Shown here: positions 36,794 through 46,521 of the stretch, one piece after another
How the letters are laid out: each line of letters opens with the position of its first letter
How positions within the stretch are numbered: the first letter of the stretch is position 1
From: Nilaparvata lugens
Taxonomy: Eukaryota; Arthropoda; Insecta; Hemiptera; Delphacidae
Length of the DNA: 64,000 bases
Direction: 5' to 3'
Assembly: GCF_014356525.2 (NCBI RefSeq)
Contig: NC_052509.1
Coordinates: 30,150,436-30,214,435 of the forward strand
The notes under the pieces: model-generated
Database searches by the model: none
The model's input: the letters and a program-made list of their open reading frames with translations, nothing else
Told to the model about the DNA's origin: nothing
Position numbers and translations under genes: made by a program

Positions 36794-37045
36794 ATGATAT
36801 CATTTCTAGGAATAGATGATGATGTCATTTCCTGTGTAAAGGATAGTAGAAAAGGAGGAAGGAATGCACATGCTCTTCACTCTGCATTCAACATGCATGC
36901 TAGCAACATTCAAGTCATGCTCTGTCTCATGCTGGCTCTTGGAGCCTATGCACTGGATCCAAAGTATGGGAGTGAAGACTTTCTAGCATCTAGAGGGAGC
37001 ATGGACTGGATACATACAACATTTTCCACATCAGGCAATGTCTGA
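36794..37045 (+). CDS. Unknown small Polinton ORF 1
   Basis: 83 codons starting nine bases after the polymerase tail. The middle has a hydrophobic stretch (IQVMLCLMLALGAYAL) that could cross a membrane or form a buried helix. I do not recognise it. Its stop overlaps the start of the next ORF in TGATG, so the two may be translated in turn, or may be one gene broken by a frameshift. Confidence 0.45.
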   Translation: MISFLGIDDDVISCVKDSRKGGRNAHALHSAFNMHASNIQVMLCLMLALGAYALDPKYGSEDFLASRGSMDWIHTTFSTSGNV

Positions 37046-37329
37046 TGTCATCCAGTAAGTTCCACCATGACCTTGCAACAATGTACAATGATGTCAGAAA
37101 CTGGTATATTAAAATCACAGGAGAGCATGAAGTGGGGGAGGAACTATGTCAACAAATCCACTGCGCATATGATCTGCGCAACTGTCTCCACCCATCATTC
37201 ACATCGCTGGACTTCCTTGAAGCAGTTATTACAAAGTCAGTCGAGGTGTGCTCATCCTACTGTCAACATGGGCTGCCAACAACATCTACATCCAGTACTT
37301 TGATCAGCAATGACGCCAGCAGACCCTGA
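37045..37329 (+). CDS. Unknown small Polinton ORF 2
   Basis: 94 codons beginning in the TGATG overlap. It has several Cys residues (ELCQQIHC, EVCSSYC) and ends in a Ser/Thr-rich tail. The three small ORFs at 36794-37603 alternate between two frames with short overlaps, which suits either compact viral-style genes or one broken gene. No family recognised. Confidence 0.4.
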   Translation: MSSSKFHHDLATMYNDVRNWYIKITGEHEVGEELCQQIHCAYDLRNCLHPSFTSLDFLEAVITKSVEVCSSYCQHGLPTTSTSSTLISNDASRP

Positions 37330-37603
37330 ATCTTCATGTCCTTGTGGTGATTGCATTTTTGTCATGAGTGCAAGGTGGAGTGTTGAGCCACTATTCAACA
37401 TTAGAGAAGGATATCATGATCCTTTTGGAACTTTCGAGAATTTTGCTGATGTGATTCCTTCAACGTTCCCAACAGCTACACTTCATCCTTGTCACAATAG
37501 ACAGATGATGATTCTGAACTTTCCTTATAGCCATGCATTTTGTGAAATGTGTACTAATCTGGGACCATTATATGACTATGTGCTGTTAAACCTTGATGAT
37601 TGA
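37310..37603 (+). CDS. Unknown small Polinton ORF 3, Cys-rich
   Basis: 97 codons overlapping ORF 2 by 20 bases. Near the start is CPCGDC, and near the end CEMC, a pattern that could bind zinc. It ends just before a long AT microsatellite. The function is unknown. Confidence 0.4.
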   Translation: MTPADPESSCPCGDCIFVMSARWSVEPLFNIREGYHDPFGTFENFADVIPSTFPTATLHPCHNRQMMILNFPYSHAFCEMCTNLGPLYDYVLLNLDD

Positions 37604-37607
37604 GATG

Positions 37608-37671
<64 letters not shown>

Positions 37672-37675
37672 ATAT
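37608..37675. repeat. (TA)n microsatellite
   Basis: Nearly pure alternating T and A for about 65 bases with a few phase breaks. Confidence 0.95.
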
Positions 37676-37974
37676 GTCTGATAATATTCTTTGTTTTTAA
37701 TGTGTACTGAAGTATCACTACAATATAATCGTATCAAATCAACTGTCTCTTATTGCTCAAACCTCTGAATCATGTAGAAGTAAGAGTACAAGGCATGATA
37801 CATCTCACATACAGCACTATCGAAAATCGGCATCAACTCCTATAGTAAATTTCTCTTGTAAACATGTATGGATAGTCATATAGTGCAGGGTGTGAGATGC
37901 ATCTTGAGACTAGTGGTTGGTTTGAGCTTCTTCTTATATACTAAATCAACAGGTGGTGGAATGAAAACAGATGT

Positions 37975-38110
37975 TGGATTATAATAAATATATAATAGAA
38001 TATAGAACATAGAATATAGAAATACAGAATATGCAGAGTATAGAGTACAATACAGAATAATATAGAGTATAGAATATACATATAGAATACAGAATATTAT
38101 TATAATAAGA
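37975..38110. repeat. TATAGAATA-type low-complexity repeat
   Basis: Degenerate repeats of 'atatagaata' and 'atacagaata' lie just past the 3' end of the minus-strand gene at 38146-39478. Confidence 0.8.
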
Positions 38111-38145
38111 ATATACACTTCATACCTGTATGGAGATTATTTTTC

Positions 38146-39478
38146 TCACATTTCTAAAAATTCAAAAATACTCTCCATACAGGTACGTCGCACCTGAAGT
38201 CTCTGGTGCCGCTCTTGCAGAATGATCAGCATAGCCAGCTCTAGATCAATGAATGGATAATGGATTTCCAGATCTCCAATCCTTTGATCTAGAGCTGGCC
38301 GTCTGTCCACCCGCAGAAGTAGTGGGGTGATGAGTTCGTGTTGAGCTGCCACTCTTATCACACCCACTATTCTTCCAAAGACTCCTAGAGACCTCCAATG
38401 CTCTAGAGTGGGGGGCTCATAATTGAGCAGGTCCTGCTCAATTATTATAAGTGTTACCAAGAATATTAATGTTGCTTGATTGAATATTCTTGATAATATC
38501 TCCTGACACCCCATGTACCGAGCAGGAGTTGGTGGGAAGGGGGCTATCATCTGCAGTCTGTGGACGACCCTCCTACATTGTCTGTTCAACATTGCGTGAG
38601 AGGGCAATCCTTGGCCATAGCCCCTCTTCCTCTCAACTCCCCTCTGGATGGGCAAACCCGCCCTATAAAACTCCCCCACTCCAAATCGCACCACCTCCTC
38701 ATCCCTCTCCCCCTCCAGCAGCAGCAGTGGTGGGGATGCTGCTGGTGCCAGCAGCAGTGGTGGTGATGCTGCTGGTGCCAGTGGCAGTGGTGGGGATGCT
38801 GCTGGTGGCGGCGGCAGTGGTGGGGATGCTGCTGGTGGCGGCGGCAGTGGTGGGGATGCTGCTGGTGGCAGCGGCAGTAGTGGGGATGCTGCTGGTGCCA
38901 GCGGCAGTGGTGGGGATGCTGCTGGTGCTGCCAGAAGCCTCAACCACTCTTCCGACCCAAGACTATTAATCTCAGCAAGCTGTAAAGAAAGAAAAATACT
39001 ACGGATAAAACAGTGATAGAATACATTCCAATTTTACATTTCAAAGTATGCAATAATGAATTGAACCTTGTAGAGCTGGTAAGACAAATTAATATTCAGT
39101 ACTAGCATATGGTTTTAAAATGGTGAAGAGTCCTGAAGGAAAACGAATTCCCCATTTTAAATCTAATTTATTCCAAAATGACTAAAGCATAGTATTATGA
39201 TGAAGTGAGTATAGATGAAAGAGAAGTTCTCATAGAGTACATACCATGTCATTATCGACATTAACTGCCTCCACCACCAGCATCTCCAGCAGAGCCTCCA
39301 GTGTGGTTGGAGGCGGAGCAGTCAGCAGTGGCGATGGCACAGCCGGGGGCAGAGACGCAGCTGTTGACCAGGGCTCCATATCCAGAAGTTCTTCTAACTC
39401 GGTAAACAGCGACATAACTAGTGAACGTGGTGAGAGCTTCGAGCACAATGAAGAAGATTTGCTGAAATTTATTGACAT
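38146..39478 (-). CDS. Spliced two-exon gene of unknown function, opposite strand to the Polinton genes
   Basis: Exon 1 runs from ATG at 39478 down to 39245 (78 codons). A donor GTATGT follows at once. The acceptor, a pyrimidine tract ending TTTACAG, precedes exon 2 (38979-38146). The 265-bp intron falls between codons and the frame continues without a break, giving about 355 residues with no stop. The N-terminus has acidic helical LFTELEELLDMEP. Exon 2 starts LAEINSLGSEEWLRLL, then a proline/alanine tract made by a 30-bp DNA repeat, then a mostly helical C-terminus with LIFLVTLIIIEQD, DLELAMLIILQERHQRLQ. I do not recognise a family. It lies between polymerase and integrase and may be a Polinton cargo gene or a later arrival; unlike its neighbours it is intact. 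Confidence 0.6.
38698..38936 (-). repeat. 30-bp minisatellite inside exon 2
   Basis: About eight copies of a GGGGATGCTGCTGGTG-type unit on the plus strand. On the minus strand each copy adds ten residues of the type PAASPPLPLA. It also opens the other frames, which is why several overlapping long ORFs appear here. Confidence 0.9.
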
Positions 39479-39539
39479 TTGTATCCCCCACCATGCAAAA
39501 AACAGGATTGTGTGGGATATTTCCTTTTGGATAAGCTAA

Positions 39540-39656
39540 CTTTATCGTAAGGAGACCCCTATCAATTTCCTTCTCGAATATATCAAGCTTCGTTATAGGA
39601 ACTCGTTACCCGATTATGATAATATCTATCAAAATGGCCAACAGTCAAAACAGTAT
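39540..39656. other. Short gap between minus-strand gene and minisatellite
   Basis: No feature seen. Confidence 0.4.
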
Positions 39657-40080
39657 GGCTGCAGAACATCCTGTTTGGAGATTTGCAGAAGGAAAAAAGT
39701 TGTTATCTCCATCCTTTTGCCTCTGAGATAGTATGTATCCTGTTTAGAGATATGTAACAGGAAAAAAGTTGTAATCTCCATCCTTTTGCCTCTGAGATAG
39801 TATGCATCCTGTTTAAAGATATGTAACAGGAAACAAGTTGTAATCTCTGATCTTTTGCCTCTGAGATAGTATGTATCCTGTTTAGAGATATGTAACAGGG
39901 GAAAAGTTGTAATCTTCATCCTTTTGCCTCTGAGATAGTATGCATCCTGTTTAGAGATATGTAATGGGAAAAAAGTTGTAATCTCAATCCTTTCGCCTCT
40001 GAGATAGTATGCATCCTGTTTAGAGATATGTAACAGGAAAAAAGTTGTAATCTCCATTCTTTTGCCTCTTAGATAGTATA
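39657..40080. repeat. 69-bp minisatellite, about six units
   Basis: The unit contains GCATCCTGTTTAGAGATATG, TAACAGGAAAAAAGTTG and CTTTTGCCTCTGAGATAG. Copies are 69 bases apart with few substitutions. Because 69 is a multiple of three, the minus strand stays open for 142 codons with a 23-residue period (HISKQDAYYLRGKR core). It sits directly before the integrase. Confidence 0.92.
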
Positions 40081-40096
40081 CAAATATTTAAAGCCA

Positions 40097-41037
40097 GTGA
40101 CCTTCAGTACGGATAAGTCTGCGATAGCAAGAGAGCTGCACAAGCCAGCTCGTAGGAACTTTCCTACAAGGGAAGTCACTGTGAAAGGCCTTGATGATCT
40201 GTATCAGGCCGACCTTGTTGAGATGTTGCCATATGCAAGACAAAACAAAGGTTATAGATACATAATTACCATTATCAATTGTCTTAGTAAGTTTGCCTTC
40301 ACTATACCGATTAAAAGAAAGTCAGCCGATGATGTGGTCAAGGCAATGCAGCCTATATTCGAAAAACATCCAATGAAAAATCTACAGACCGATGATGGTA
40401 AAGAGTGGTTCAATACAAAATTCCAACAACTTGTGCGACAGTAAGGTATCAATCATTATTCAACCTTTTCCAATAAAAAGGCGTCAATAGTAGAGCATTT
40501 CAATAGAACACTCAAACATCCAATGTGGACAGAGTTCACTGAACAAGGAACCTACCATTGGACAGACATTCTAACCTCACTTGTTGCAGAGTTCAATGTG
40601 CAGAAGAAGCATGAGAAAGTGCTACTCGACCAACTCGGTAAACAGCATCAAGCCTATTGAGAAGAGTTGCAGAAGAAGAATGCAGAGTGTAGAGGTAGGT
40701 TCTATCCAGGTCCTCATCAGGATATTGTGCCAGGTGATAAGGTGAGAATCAGCAAGTATAAAAAGATGTTCAACAAAGGATATCTAGCCAATTGGACAAA
40801 TGAACTGTTCACAGTAAGACGTATGCGACCTACAGTACCTGTAACCTACGAATTGGGGGACTATAGAGGTGAACCCATTGAAGGAGGATTCTATTCTTGA
40901 GAAATTGTAAAGACAAAAGTGCCCTGGGCTTCGAAATTCAAAACGTGTTGAGGAAAAGAGGGAATAAACTGTTGGTACACTGGAAAGGATATAGCTCCAG
41001 TCATGACTCATGGATTGATAAGAATGATCTTGTGTAA
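40097..41037 (+). pseudogene. Polinton integrase with C-terminal chromodomain
   Basis: A retroviral-type DDE integrase that inserts the element DNA. The core reads QADLVEM (first Asp), QTDDGKEWFN (second Asp) and IVEHFNRTLK (Glu). A linker with PGDKVRISKYKKMFNKGY and EPIEGGFY follows, then a chromodomain-like end with LLVHWKGYSSSHDSWID (40945-41037), which in related elements binds modified histones and guides insertion. Breaks: TAA at 40442, TGA at about 40655, TGA at 40898 and a frameshift near 40930. The zinc-binding N-terminal domain is not seen. The stop at 41035 is two bases before the ATPase start. Confidence 0.9.
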
Positions 41038-41038
41038 G

Positions 41039-41755
41039 ATGAAACAGGTTATGCAACAACAAAACCAGTTTAGAGTTATCGATTTTGACAAAGTGATTAG
41101 GGAGTGTGGCTTGGTGGAAATGGATACAAAGAAAAAGTGTCATGGGCCATTGTTCCCCAATCATATGAGATGTATTATATGTGGACCTTATTGTTGCAGC
41201 AAAACCAACCTACTGTTCAACATGCTTTTCGATGAAAAAGGAATTCACTTTTCAAACATCTACCTTCTTTCAAAGACTACATTCCAGTCCAAGTATGAGC
41301 TGCTTGGTACAATCATGCAAGGACTTGCAGGAAACTATGTCAAGTGTGATACAAGTGAAGAAATACCCAACCCACATGTGCTGTTACCCAACTCAATAAT
41401 ACTTTTTGATGATGTGATTTGTGAGCAGCAGGATGCCATCAGGAAGTACTTTAGTGCAGGCTGACACAGTGATGTTGATGTGTTCTATCTAGCACAGACC
41501 TATAGCCGCATTCCAAAACAGCTGATTTGTGACAATGCAAACTTTCTAGTCATGTTTCAGCAGGATGAGCTAAACATGAAACACTTGTACCGAGATCATG
41601 TTGGCGCTGACATGACCTCTGATCAGTTCAAGGATATGTGTAACAAGGTCTGGTCAGTGGGTGGTGCATACTCATTCCTAGTGATTGATTGGACATTGGA
41701 CAGAAATGGAGGGTGCTACAGGAATGGACTTGGTACGTTTTTAGTTGATGCATAG
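41039..41755 (+). pseudogene. Polinton packaging ATPase (FtsK/HerA-type), one internal stop
   Basis: The motor that loads DNA into the capsid. The Walker A region is GPYCCSKTNL, degenerate at a usual Gly; Walker B is IILFDDV. Downstream come FYLAQTYSRIPKQL and NANFLVMFQQD, typical of Polinton ATPases. The only break is TGA at 41462, in the frame of an expected Arg before HSDVDVF, so a C-to-T change is likely. ATG at 41039 follows the integrase stop by two bases, so the two genes are tightly packed. Confidence 0.92.
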
Positions 41756-41795
41756 TGTCAGTTGAGCTTCAGTATATGTTGGTACACTGAGCAAG

Positions 41796-42353
41796 ATGGA
41801 CGTCTCCAGCAATAGACACCATCAAAAGACTGTAGAAGAGATTGCACCAACCATCAAGGCAATTGCAAAGTTGCGATGTAATATCAAAAGGAAACACAAG
41901 GAGCTGACTCTTGGAAGTCAAGTGGCAGAGGAGCAGCATGCAAAACACTTTAAACCACTTGACAATATAGTTGAAGTTCTTGATCAGCATTTGACAGCAC
42001 CACCACCACCACCACCGCCACAGCCAGCAGCAGCAGCAGCAGCAGCATGACCACCACATGAACAATCTCCGGAGCCATGCCCACATCACAGACGTTTTGC
42101 AGTTCCTGTAGGACATCATAGACATGTTGGACATGTCAGTGGCAGAGGACTCGTGGTGCCATTCAATATGGTGGCAAACAACTGTACCACAATTGAGTAC
42201 GTCTACTACAATGATCCCAATGAACTTGTGGACAGGCTCAAATTATTGGATCAGTCCAAGGCAGTTGGCAACACTGGACATGAGAATGAAATCAATTAAA
42301 TTTTAGAAGAGTTAGTAGAAGGTGGCTACATAGTTGCTAATCCTGCATACTAG
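41796..42353 (+). pseudogene. Conserved Polinton late-region protein, two internal stops
   Basis: One frame of about 185 codons with TGA at 42048 and TAA at 42297. The N-terminal half is helical and charged (EIAPTIKAIAKLRCNIKRK), then a proline run and an alanine run encoded by CAC/CAG repeats. The C-terminal half, with VVPFNMVANNCTTIEYVYY, DPNELVDRLKLL and HENEI, resembles a small protein often found in insect Polintons and Polinton-derived loci. Its function is unknown to me. Confidence 0.65.
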
Positions 42354-42377
42354 TTTCACTATATAAGAGACATTGCT

Positions 42378-42959
42378 TTGCATGTGTATAGCAGTCGAGT
42401 CATGGATTCCATAGAAAAAATTAATGCTCGCTACAAGCATTTGATCAATTTGGGAAATCCACGTGCTGACAGGGTTGCTGTCAATTTTTCAACATGCAGA
42501 GAACTGATTTCACTATGGCTGCCCAAGATGCAGCATGATGATACTTCACAGGTATCTACAATTCTCAACGATTCAATACTGTCTGATGTGCTAGACCCAA
42601 TTAAGCCTACTGATGCTGTAAACAAACAGTATTTGGAAGCCAGATTGAAGGAGCTTGAGAATAGATTAGTTGACAAACAGTACTTGGAAACTCGATTGAG
42701 AGAGAACAGCCCATATGTTCTGAACATTGCTTTAAAGATATTTCTTAATAAAGACTTCCCAAACTGTAATGATTATTCGACAACTGGGGAAGACATAAGA
42801 GCATCTATAATGAAAAATGCAGAGCAACTATTGGTATCTGATGCCGAGCTAGACTGGAATGATGATATTCCATTCAATTGTGGTGGAGCAGCAGCAGCAG
42901 CAGCAGCAGCAGTGGAGGAAGGTTTAAAAGAGGTTGATGAGGCTCAAGCTAATCAGTAG
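42378..42959 (+). CDS. Polinton late-region hypothetical protein, intact
   Basis: 193 codons without a stop. The N-terminus MHVYSSRVMDSIEKINARYK is helical. The middle has two near-copies of a KQYLE-RL repeat (DAVNKQYLEARLKELENRL then VDKQYLETRLRE), a form common in trimeric fibre-like structural proteins. An alanine run from GCA repeats lies near the C-terminus. Its position among capsid and assembly genes suggests a structural or assembly role, but that is inference. Confidence 0.55.
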   Translation: MHVYSSRVMDSIEKINARYKHLINLGNPRADRVAVNFSTCRELISLWLPKMQHDDTSQVSTILNDSILSDVLDPIKPTDAVNKQYLEARLKELENRLVDKQYLETRLRENSPYVLNIALKIFLNKDFPNCNDYSTTGEDIRASIMKNAEQLLVSDAELDWNDDIPFNCGGAAAAAAAAVEEGLKEVDEAQANQ

Positions 42960-43146
42960 ATGGCTAGTTGCACAAGGAAGAAGGGTACTGTCATCAATTG
43001 CAAAAGTTGCAGGTTCAATAGTTAAAAAGAGTGCTGGAAAATTGGTGAACAAGGCAATTGACATTCTGCCTGTTGACATCCTGTCTACATCCCCAGTCTT
43101 GATCGAGCCTGTAAGGAGCACAACATTGCTTACTGAGCAGCAGTGA
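42934..43146 (+). CDS. Small basic/hydrophobic Polinton protein
   Basis: 70 codons, starting inside the end of the previous gene in another frame. It has an amphipathic basic stretch (RRVLSSIAKVAGSIVKKSAGK). Such small basic proteins in capsid gene clusters may bind membrane or DNA; no family was recognised. A second basic ORF follows (43199-43360), and the two may be one frameshifted gene. Confidence 0.4.
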   Translation: MMRLKLISRWLVAQGRRVLSSIAKVAGSIVKKSAGKLVNKAIDILPVDILSTSPVLIEPVRSTTLLTEQQ

Positions 43147-43198
43147 TACTTCGAGCAGAGCAGTAGCAGACAACATTTTGGCAGATTGAGCTTGGAGT

Positions 43199-43360
43199 GC
43201 GGTAAAATCTCCAGATGCAGGAGTACTTGAGAAGGCTGCAGCACTAGCAGTGACCAACATCATGAAGGCTAAAGCAAAGTTTGGTGGAGGAGTATGCCGC
43301 AGACATAAGACAACAAAGACTCATGATCGAGTGAAGAGATGTTCTGGTAAAAAGGGTTAA
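43199..43360 (+). pseudogene. Basic C-terminal segment of a Polinton small protein
   Basis: An open frame of 53 codons ending TAA at 43358, with EKAAALAVTNIMKAKAKFGG and a basic, Cys-containing tail CRRHKTTKTHDRVKRC. It has no start codon before the conserved-looking part, so it is probably the end of a broken gene, possibly the one starting at 42934. Confidence 0.4.
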
Positions 43361-43458
43361 GGACTCTACCTTAGACAACAGTGCAGGACGCAGGGAGATG
43401 GAGCACGTCACCATCAATGTGGCGGCAAGAGAAGAGAGTAGTTGCCCTACCTGATTGA

Positions 43459-43824
43459 GCCTTCACTGATGCTGATCTCTACAAGTATGCATGTCAACTG
43501 AAGCTAAAGCACTTTTGAAGAGTTTTTATGCAGGATGCTCTACCATTAAATGGGCCCTGGAGAAGAGAATGCGGCATCATCAACCTGGAAACCAGCACTG
43601 GAGCTGGCACACATTGGGTGTGCTATGTGAAGAAGGATGATGTGTCTCACTACTTTGACGGATTTGGCAACCTGAGAACACCACAGGAGTTTATCAACTA
43701 TATGTGCAAAGGACTGGAGCCAGCATCGAGGATTGAGTATAACTATGATCAGAAGCAGAAAGATCTCTACTCACACATCTGTGGGCATTTGTGTTTACAA
43801 TTTTTGATTGATGAGAATAAATAA
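43459..43824 (+). pseudogene. Adenain-like maturation cysteine protease (Polinton), one internal stop
   Basis: Processes capsid precursors. Catalytic residues are visible: His in GTHWVCYVK, Asp in HYFDGFG, and Cys in CGHLCLQFL. ECGIINLE before the His is the usual lead-in. TGA at 43516 breaks the N-terminal part (DLYKYACQLKLKHF before it, RVFMQDALP after it). Initiation at ATG 43528 would give a 98-residue protein that retains all three catalytic residues but lacks the usual N-terminus. Confidence 0.9.
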
Positions 43825-43934
43825 ATGATTCACCATCTCTCTTGCACATTATTTCCATCCCTGTACTTACTATAAATGCTGAGTGTAGGCTGATTGCTAC
43901 TCATTGTGCAACTGTATGTTGAGCAGGCAACAAC

Positions 43935-44831
43935 ATGATGCTATGTTTTGGAGGTAGGACATCAATACTAAAGAGCAACTTTTATCCACCACTTGATGTG
44001 ACCAGCGGTGGATGGGAAATTGGTCTGATTAGCTTCACAAGTTGCAACTCAATACCTAATGTTAGGGAAGGTTTCAACAATGTACTACATTTTTATGCAA
44101 GTAATAGAATTCCTAAGAAGGGTGATACTAGTGCAGAGATAACACATGACGAGCTTCGGAGTATGGCTAAAGCAAGATTTGAAGAGTATTGGAGTGAGGT
44201 GCTTAAACATCGGAAGCATAAACCTGGCAAATCTGATGATGATGATGAGGATGGCACAGTATTGACTGAAAGGACTAAAAGGAGAATGCCAGCTACTACT
44301 GCTGACAAGGAGGATTTGGTTCTGCATCTGATATCATTACCAACAAGTAGCTTTGAATTTTCTACAATTACTGACTTGGTTGCACAAAGGCTGTTGGAAA
44401 ATGATGTTGATTTCCAGGTGACTGTAGATCCATCAACCTTTAAGTGTATAGTTTTGAGCAGTACCAAGTTGGATTTACGACAACAAGATTCAATAGGGGA
44501 ACTGTTGGGTCTTACCAATACCCAGTTCATAGAGCCCAACACATCTACTAGAAGTGATAATACTGTACAAATCAGTCAGCCTAATGTGATACGCAACATT
44601 GCAACTGGATCTTACTCCAATGGGATTACAGATCACGTGATCTACGAGTTTTTCCCGAATGTTGATCCAGGGTATAAAATGGTGGTGACTGTGCAGAATG
44701 TAATCTATTTACCTGTAGACATAAAGCAGATTGGTAGCATTACACTGCAAGTAGTCGACAAGTATGGTCGTCTCATAAATAATGATGGTGAGGAAATGAA
44801 TATTGCTTTACATTTGAGACAACGCAAGTGA
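43935..44831 (+). CDS. Candidate minor capsid (penton-like) protein of the Polinton, intact
   Basis: 298 codons without a stop. The N-terminus MMLCFGGRTSILKSNFYPPL and GGWEIGLISFTSCNSIPNV, and the C-terminal beta-rich part ending VVDKYGRLINNDGEEMNIAL, resemble the late-region protein next to the major capsid gene in insect Polintons, where a single-jelly-roll penton protein is expected. The centre is charged and less ordered (KHRKHKPGKSDDDDEDG). Assignment rests on position and general likeness, not on a search. It is one of few undamaged Polinton genes here. Confidence 0.5.
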   Translation: MMLCFGGRTSILKSNFYPPLDVTSGGWEIGLISFTSCNSIPNVREGFNNVLHFYASNRIPKKGDTSAEITHDELRSMAKARFEEYWSEVLKHRKHKPGKSDDDDEDGTVLTERTKRRMPATTADKEDLVLHLISLPTSSFEFSTITDLVAQRLLENDVDFQVTVDPSTFKCIVLSSTKLDLRQQDSIGELLGLTNTQFIEPNTSTRSDNTVQISQPNVIRNIATGSYSNGITDHVIYEFFPNVDPGYKMVVTVQNVIYLPVDIKQIGSITLQVVDKYGRLINNDGEEMNIALHLRQRK

Positions 44832-44832
44832 G

Positions 44833-44976
44833 ATGGTGCTGTTATTTGCAAAGCTGAATCATGTGCTGGATAAGGCTGCTGCAGTACACCCTCCTCCTCC
44901 TACAGAGATACATTCTAAGCCTATAATAGTAGATAATAGAGTGAAGGATGTCATTCAGCATTCAGTCTTACAGTAG
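44833..44976 (+). CDS. Small ORF after the minor capsid gene
   Basis: 47 codons, ATG two bases after the previous stop, with MVLLFAKLNHVLDKAAA and a proline run. Tight spacing suggests the same transcription unit. It may be a short Polinton protein or the start of a gene cut by the LINE that follows. Not recognised. Confidence 0.35.
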   Translation: MVLLFAKLNHVLDKAAAVHPPPPTEIHSKPIIVDNRVKDVIQHSVLQ

Positions 44977-45113
44977 CGCTCGTAGAGTAAACATCTTAGT
45001 AGTTTAGTTTCACTGTAGTGATAGTTTTCAAAACAAGCATTGTTCATCAATAAGTGGGTCACTGGAACATAACCATACAGCAGCTATCTCCATACATCAT
45101 CGTCGTCGGATAG

Positions 45114-46382
45114 ATGAGGTCACCAACCAAACCACCAGATGGACTGATCCCGCAATTCGAGGAGGAGGAAGAAGAGGATAACTTTCCAGGGAACCAAGGA
45201 CTCAAAGTACGAGAACAACCAGGTAAAATGGAAACTGTTGAACAATTATTGCTGAGTGAATTCAACACAGACATAATGAACATGAAGAGTATCTCTTCGG
45301 AATTCAAGGAATGGGCTTCGTCAGAATTTTAAAAAAACAAGGTTTCCAGAGCCGAATATGATAATTTCTTAGAATTAGTTCAAAAATTAGCATTGATAAT
45401 CGTGAAGATAGAAACGAGAGCAGTTACTATTAGCCAAATAAGTGATTCTTCAGGACATCCGAAAATTCATGACTCATTACAGGACTTAAGCAAATCTGTT
45501 CAGGAAATTAAAAATAAAGACAGGCCAATTACTTACGCAGACATGATACAACTACCAAAAAAAGCTACTTCAAGCGATCCACAGTCCAATAATCAAGTCA
45601 GGAAAATCCTTCCAAAAGAACAGGTAGTCTTAATTGAACCCTCAATTTCCACCGGTAATGAGAAACAAGACAGTGAAAAAATAAAAGGAACACTGAAAAC
45701 CAACATCGCGAGAAAGGATAACATTAAAATAAAAAAGACAGTACCCGTTAGAGGAGGAGGTTTACTCATTGTTCTGGATTATCTAGAGGACAAAAAGAAA
45801 TTATTGAAGAATAAAGCTGTAAATAATGATCAAATCAAGATAACTGAGCCCCAAAATAAAAAAACCAGGATAATTGTTTATGATGTTCCATCTGATCTCA
45901 CTAACAAAGAGGTAACTGAAGAAATATATAACAAAAATTTTGTCAATTCAGGAATAGAAAAACCAAAATTTGAATAAGGTTGCAAGCCATCATTCAAATT
46001 AGGGCCGAAAAACAAGGATTCCGTGCATTGGGTAGTAGAATGTGAACCCGAAATTAGGAAAGCAATAATTAATAAGAAAAAAATATTTATAGATATGACA
46101 TCATGTAGAGTTAATGATTACCATGCAGTGCAAAGGTGCTATAAATGTCAAGTCTATGGGCACATCACAAAACATTGTAAAAAGGAAGAAGATATCTGTG
46201 GTCATTGCTCCATCACAGGACACAACATCAAAACCTGCCCTTCAATCGATAAACCTCCAGTATGTTTTAACTGCAAAAGAGCTGATAAACCCTCAGACCA
46301 CAAAGTAAACTATCTAAAGTGTCCCAGCTACGTGAAAGCATTGCAACAATCAATTGATCGAACAAATTATGGAAGTGCTTAA
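45114..46382 (+). pseudogene. LINE ORF1 (zinc-knuckle, Gag-like), two internal stops
   Basis: One frame of about 420 codons with TAA at 45330 and TAA at 45975. It would coat the LINE RNA. The N-terminus is acidic (QFEEEEEEDNF), then a long charged helical region, then a fold with RIIVYDVPSDLTNKEV that resembles the RNA-recognition region of such proteins. Three Cys/His knuckles follow: CYKCQVYGHITKHC, CGHCSITGHNIKTC and CFNCK with a spaced His and Cys. The 45975 stop sits where Gln is expected, which fits CAA to TAA. Confidence 0.85.
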
Positions 46383-46521
46383 AAAGATTAAAAATAGGAT
46401 TGCCAGCTCAAAATCATCAAAATAATTCACAGCATCAAATATAAAAATAGATATTCAAGATTTCCTATCATCTATTAAAAAAACAGAATTAATAAAACAG
46501 TCAGCAAAAAGTAGGACGTCT

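Noticed and set aside
38490..38969. 159-codon plus-strand ORF rich in valine and leucine
   Set aside because: It is the reverse side of the 30-bp repeat in exon 2 of the minus-strand gene; the repeat opens several frames at once.
39246..39539. 97-codon plus-strand ORF, serine-rich
   Set aside because: It is a shadow of exon 1 of the spliced minus-strand gene, which has matching splice signals and a consistent frame.
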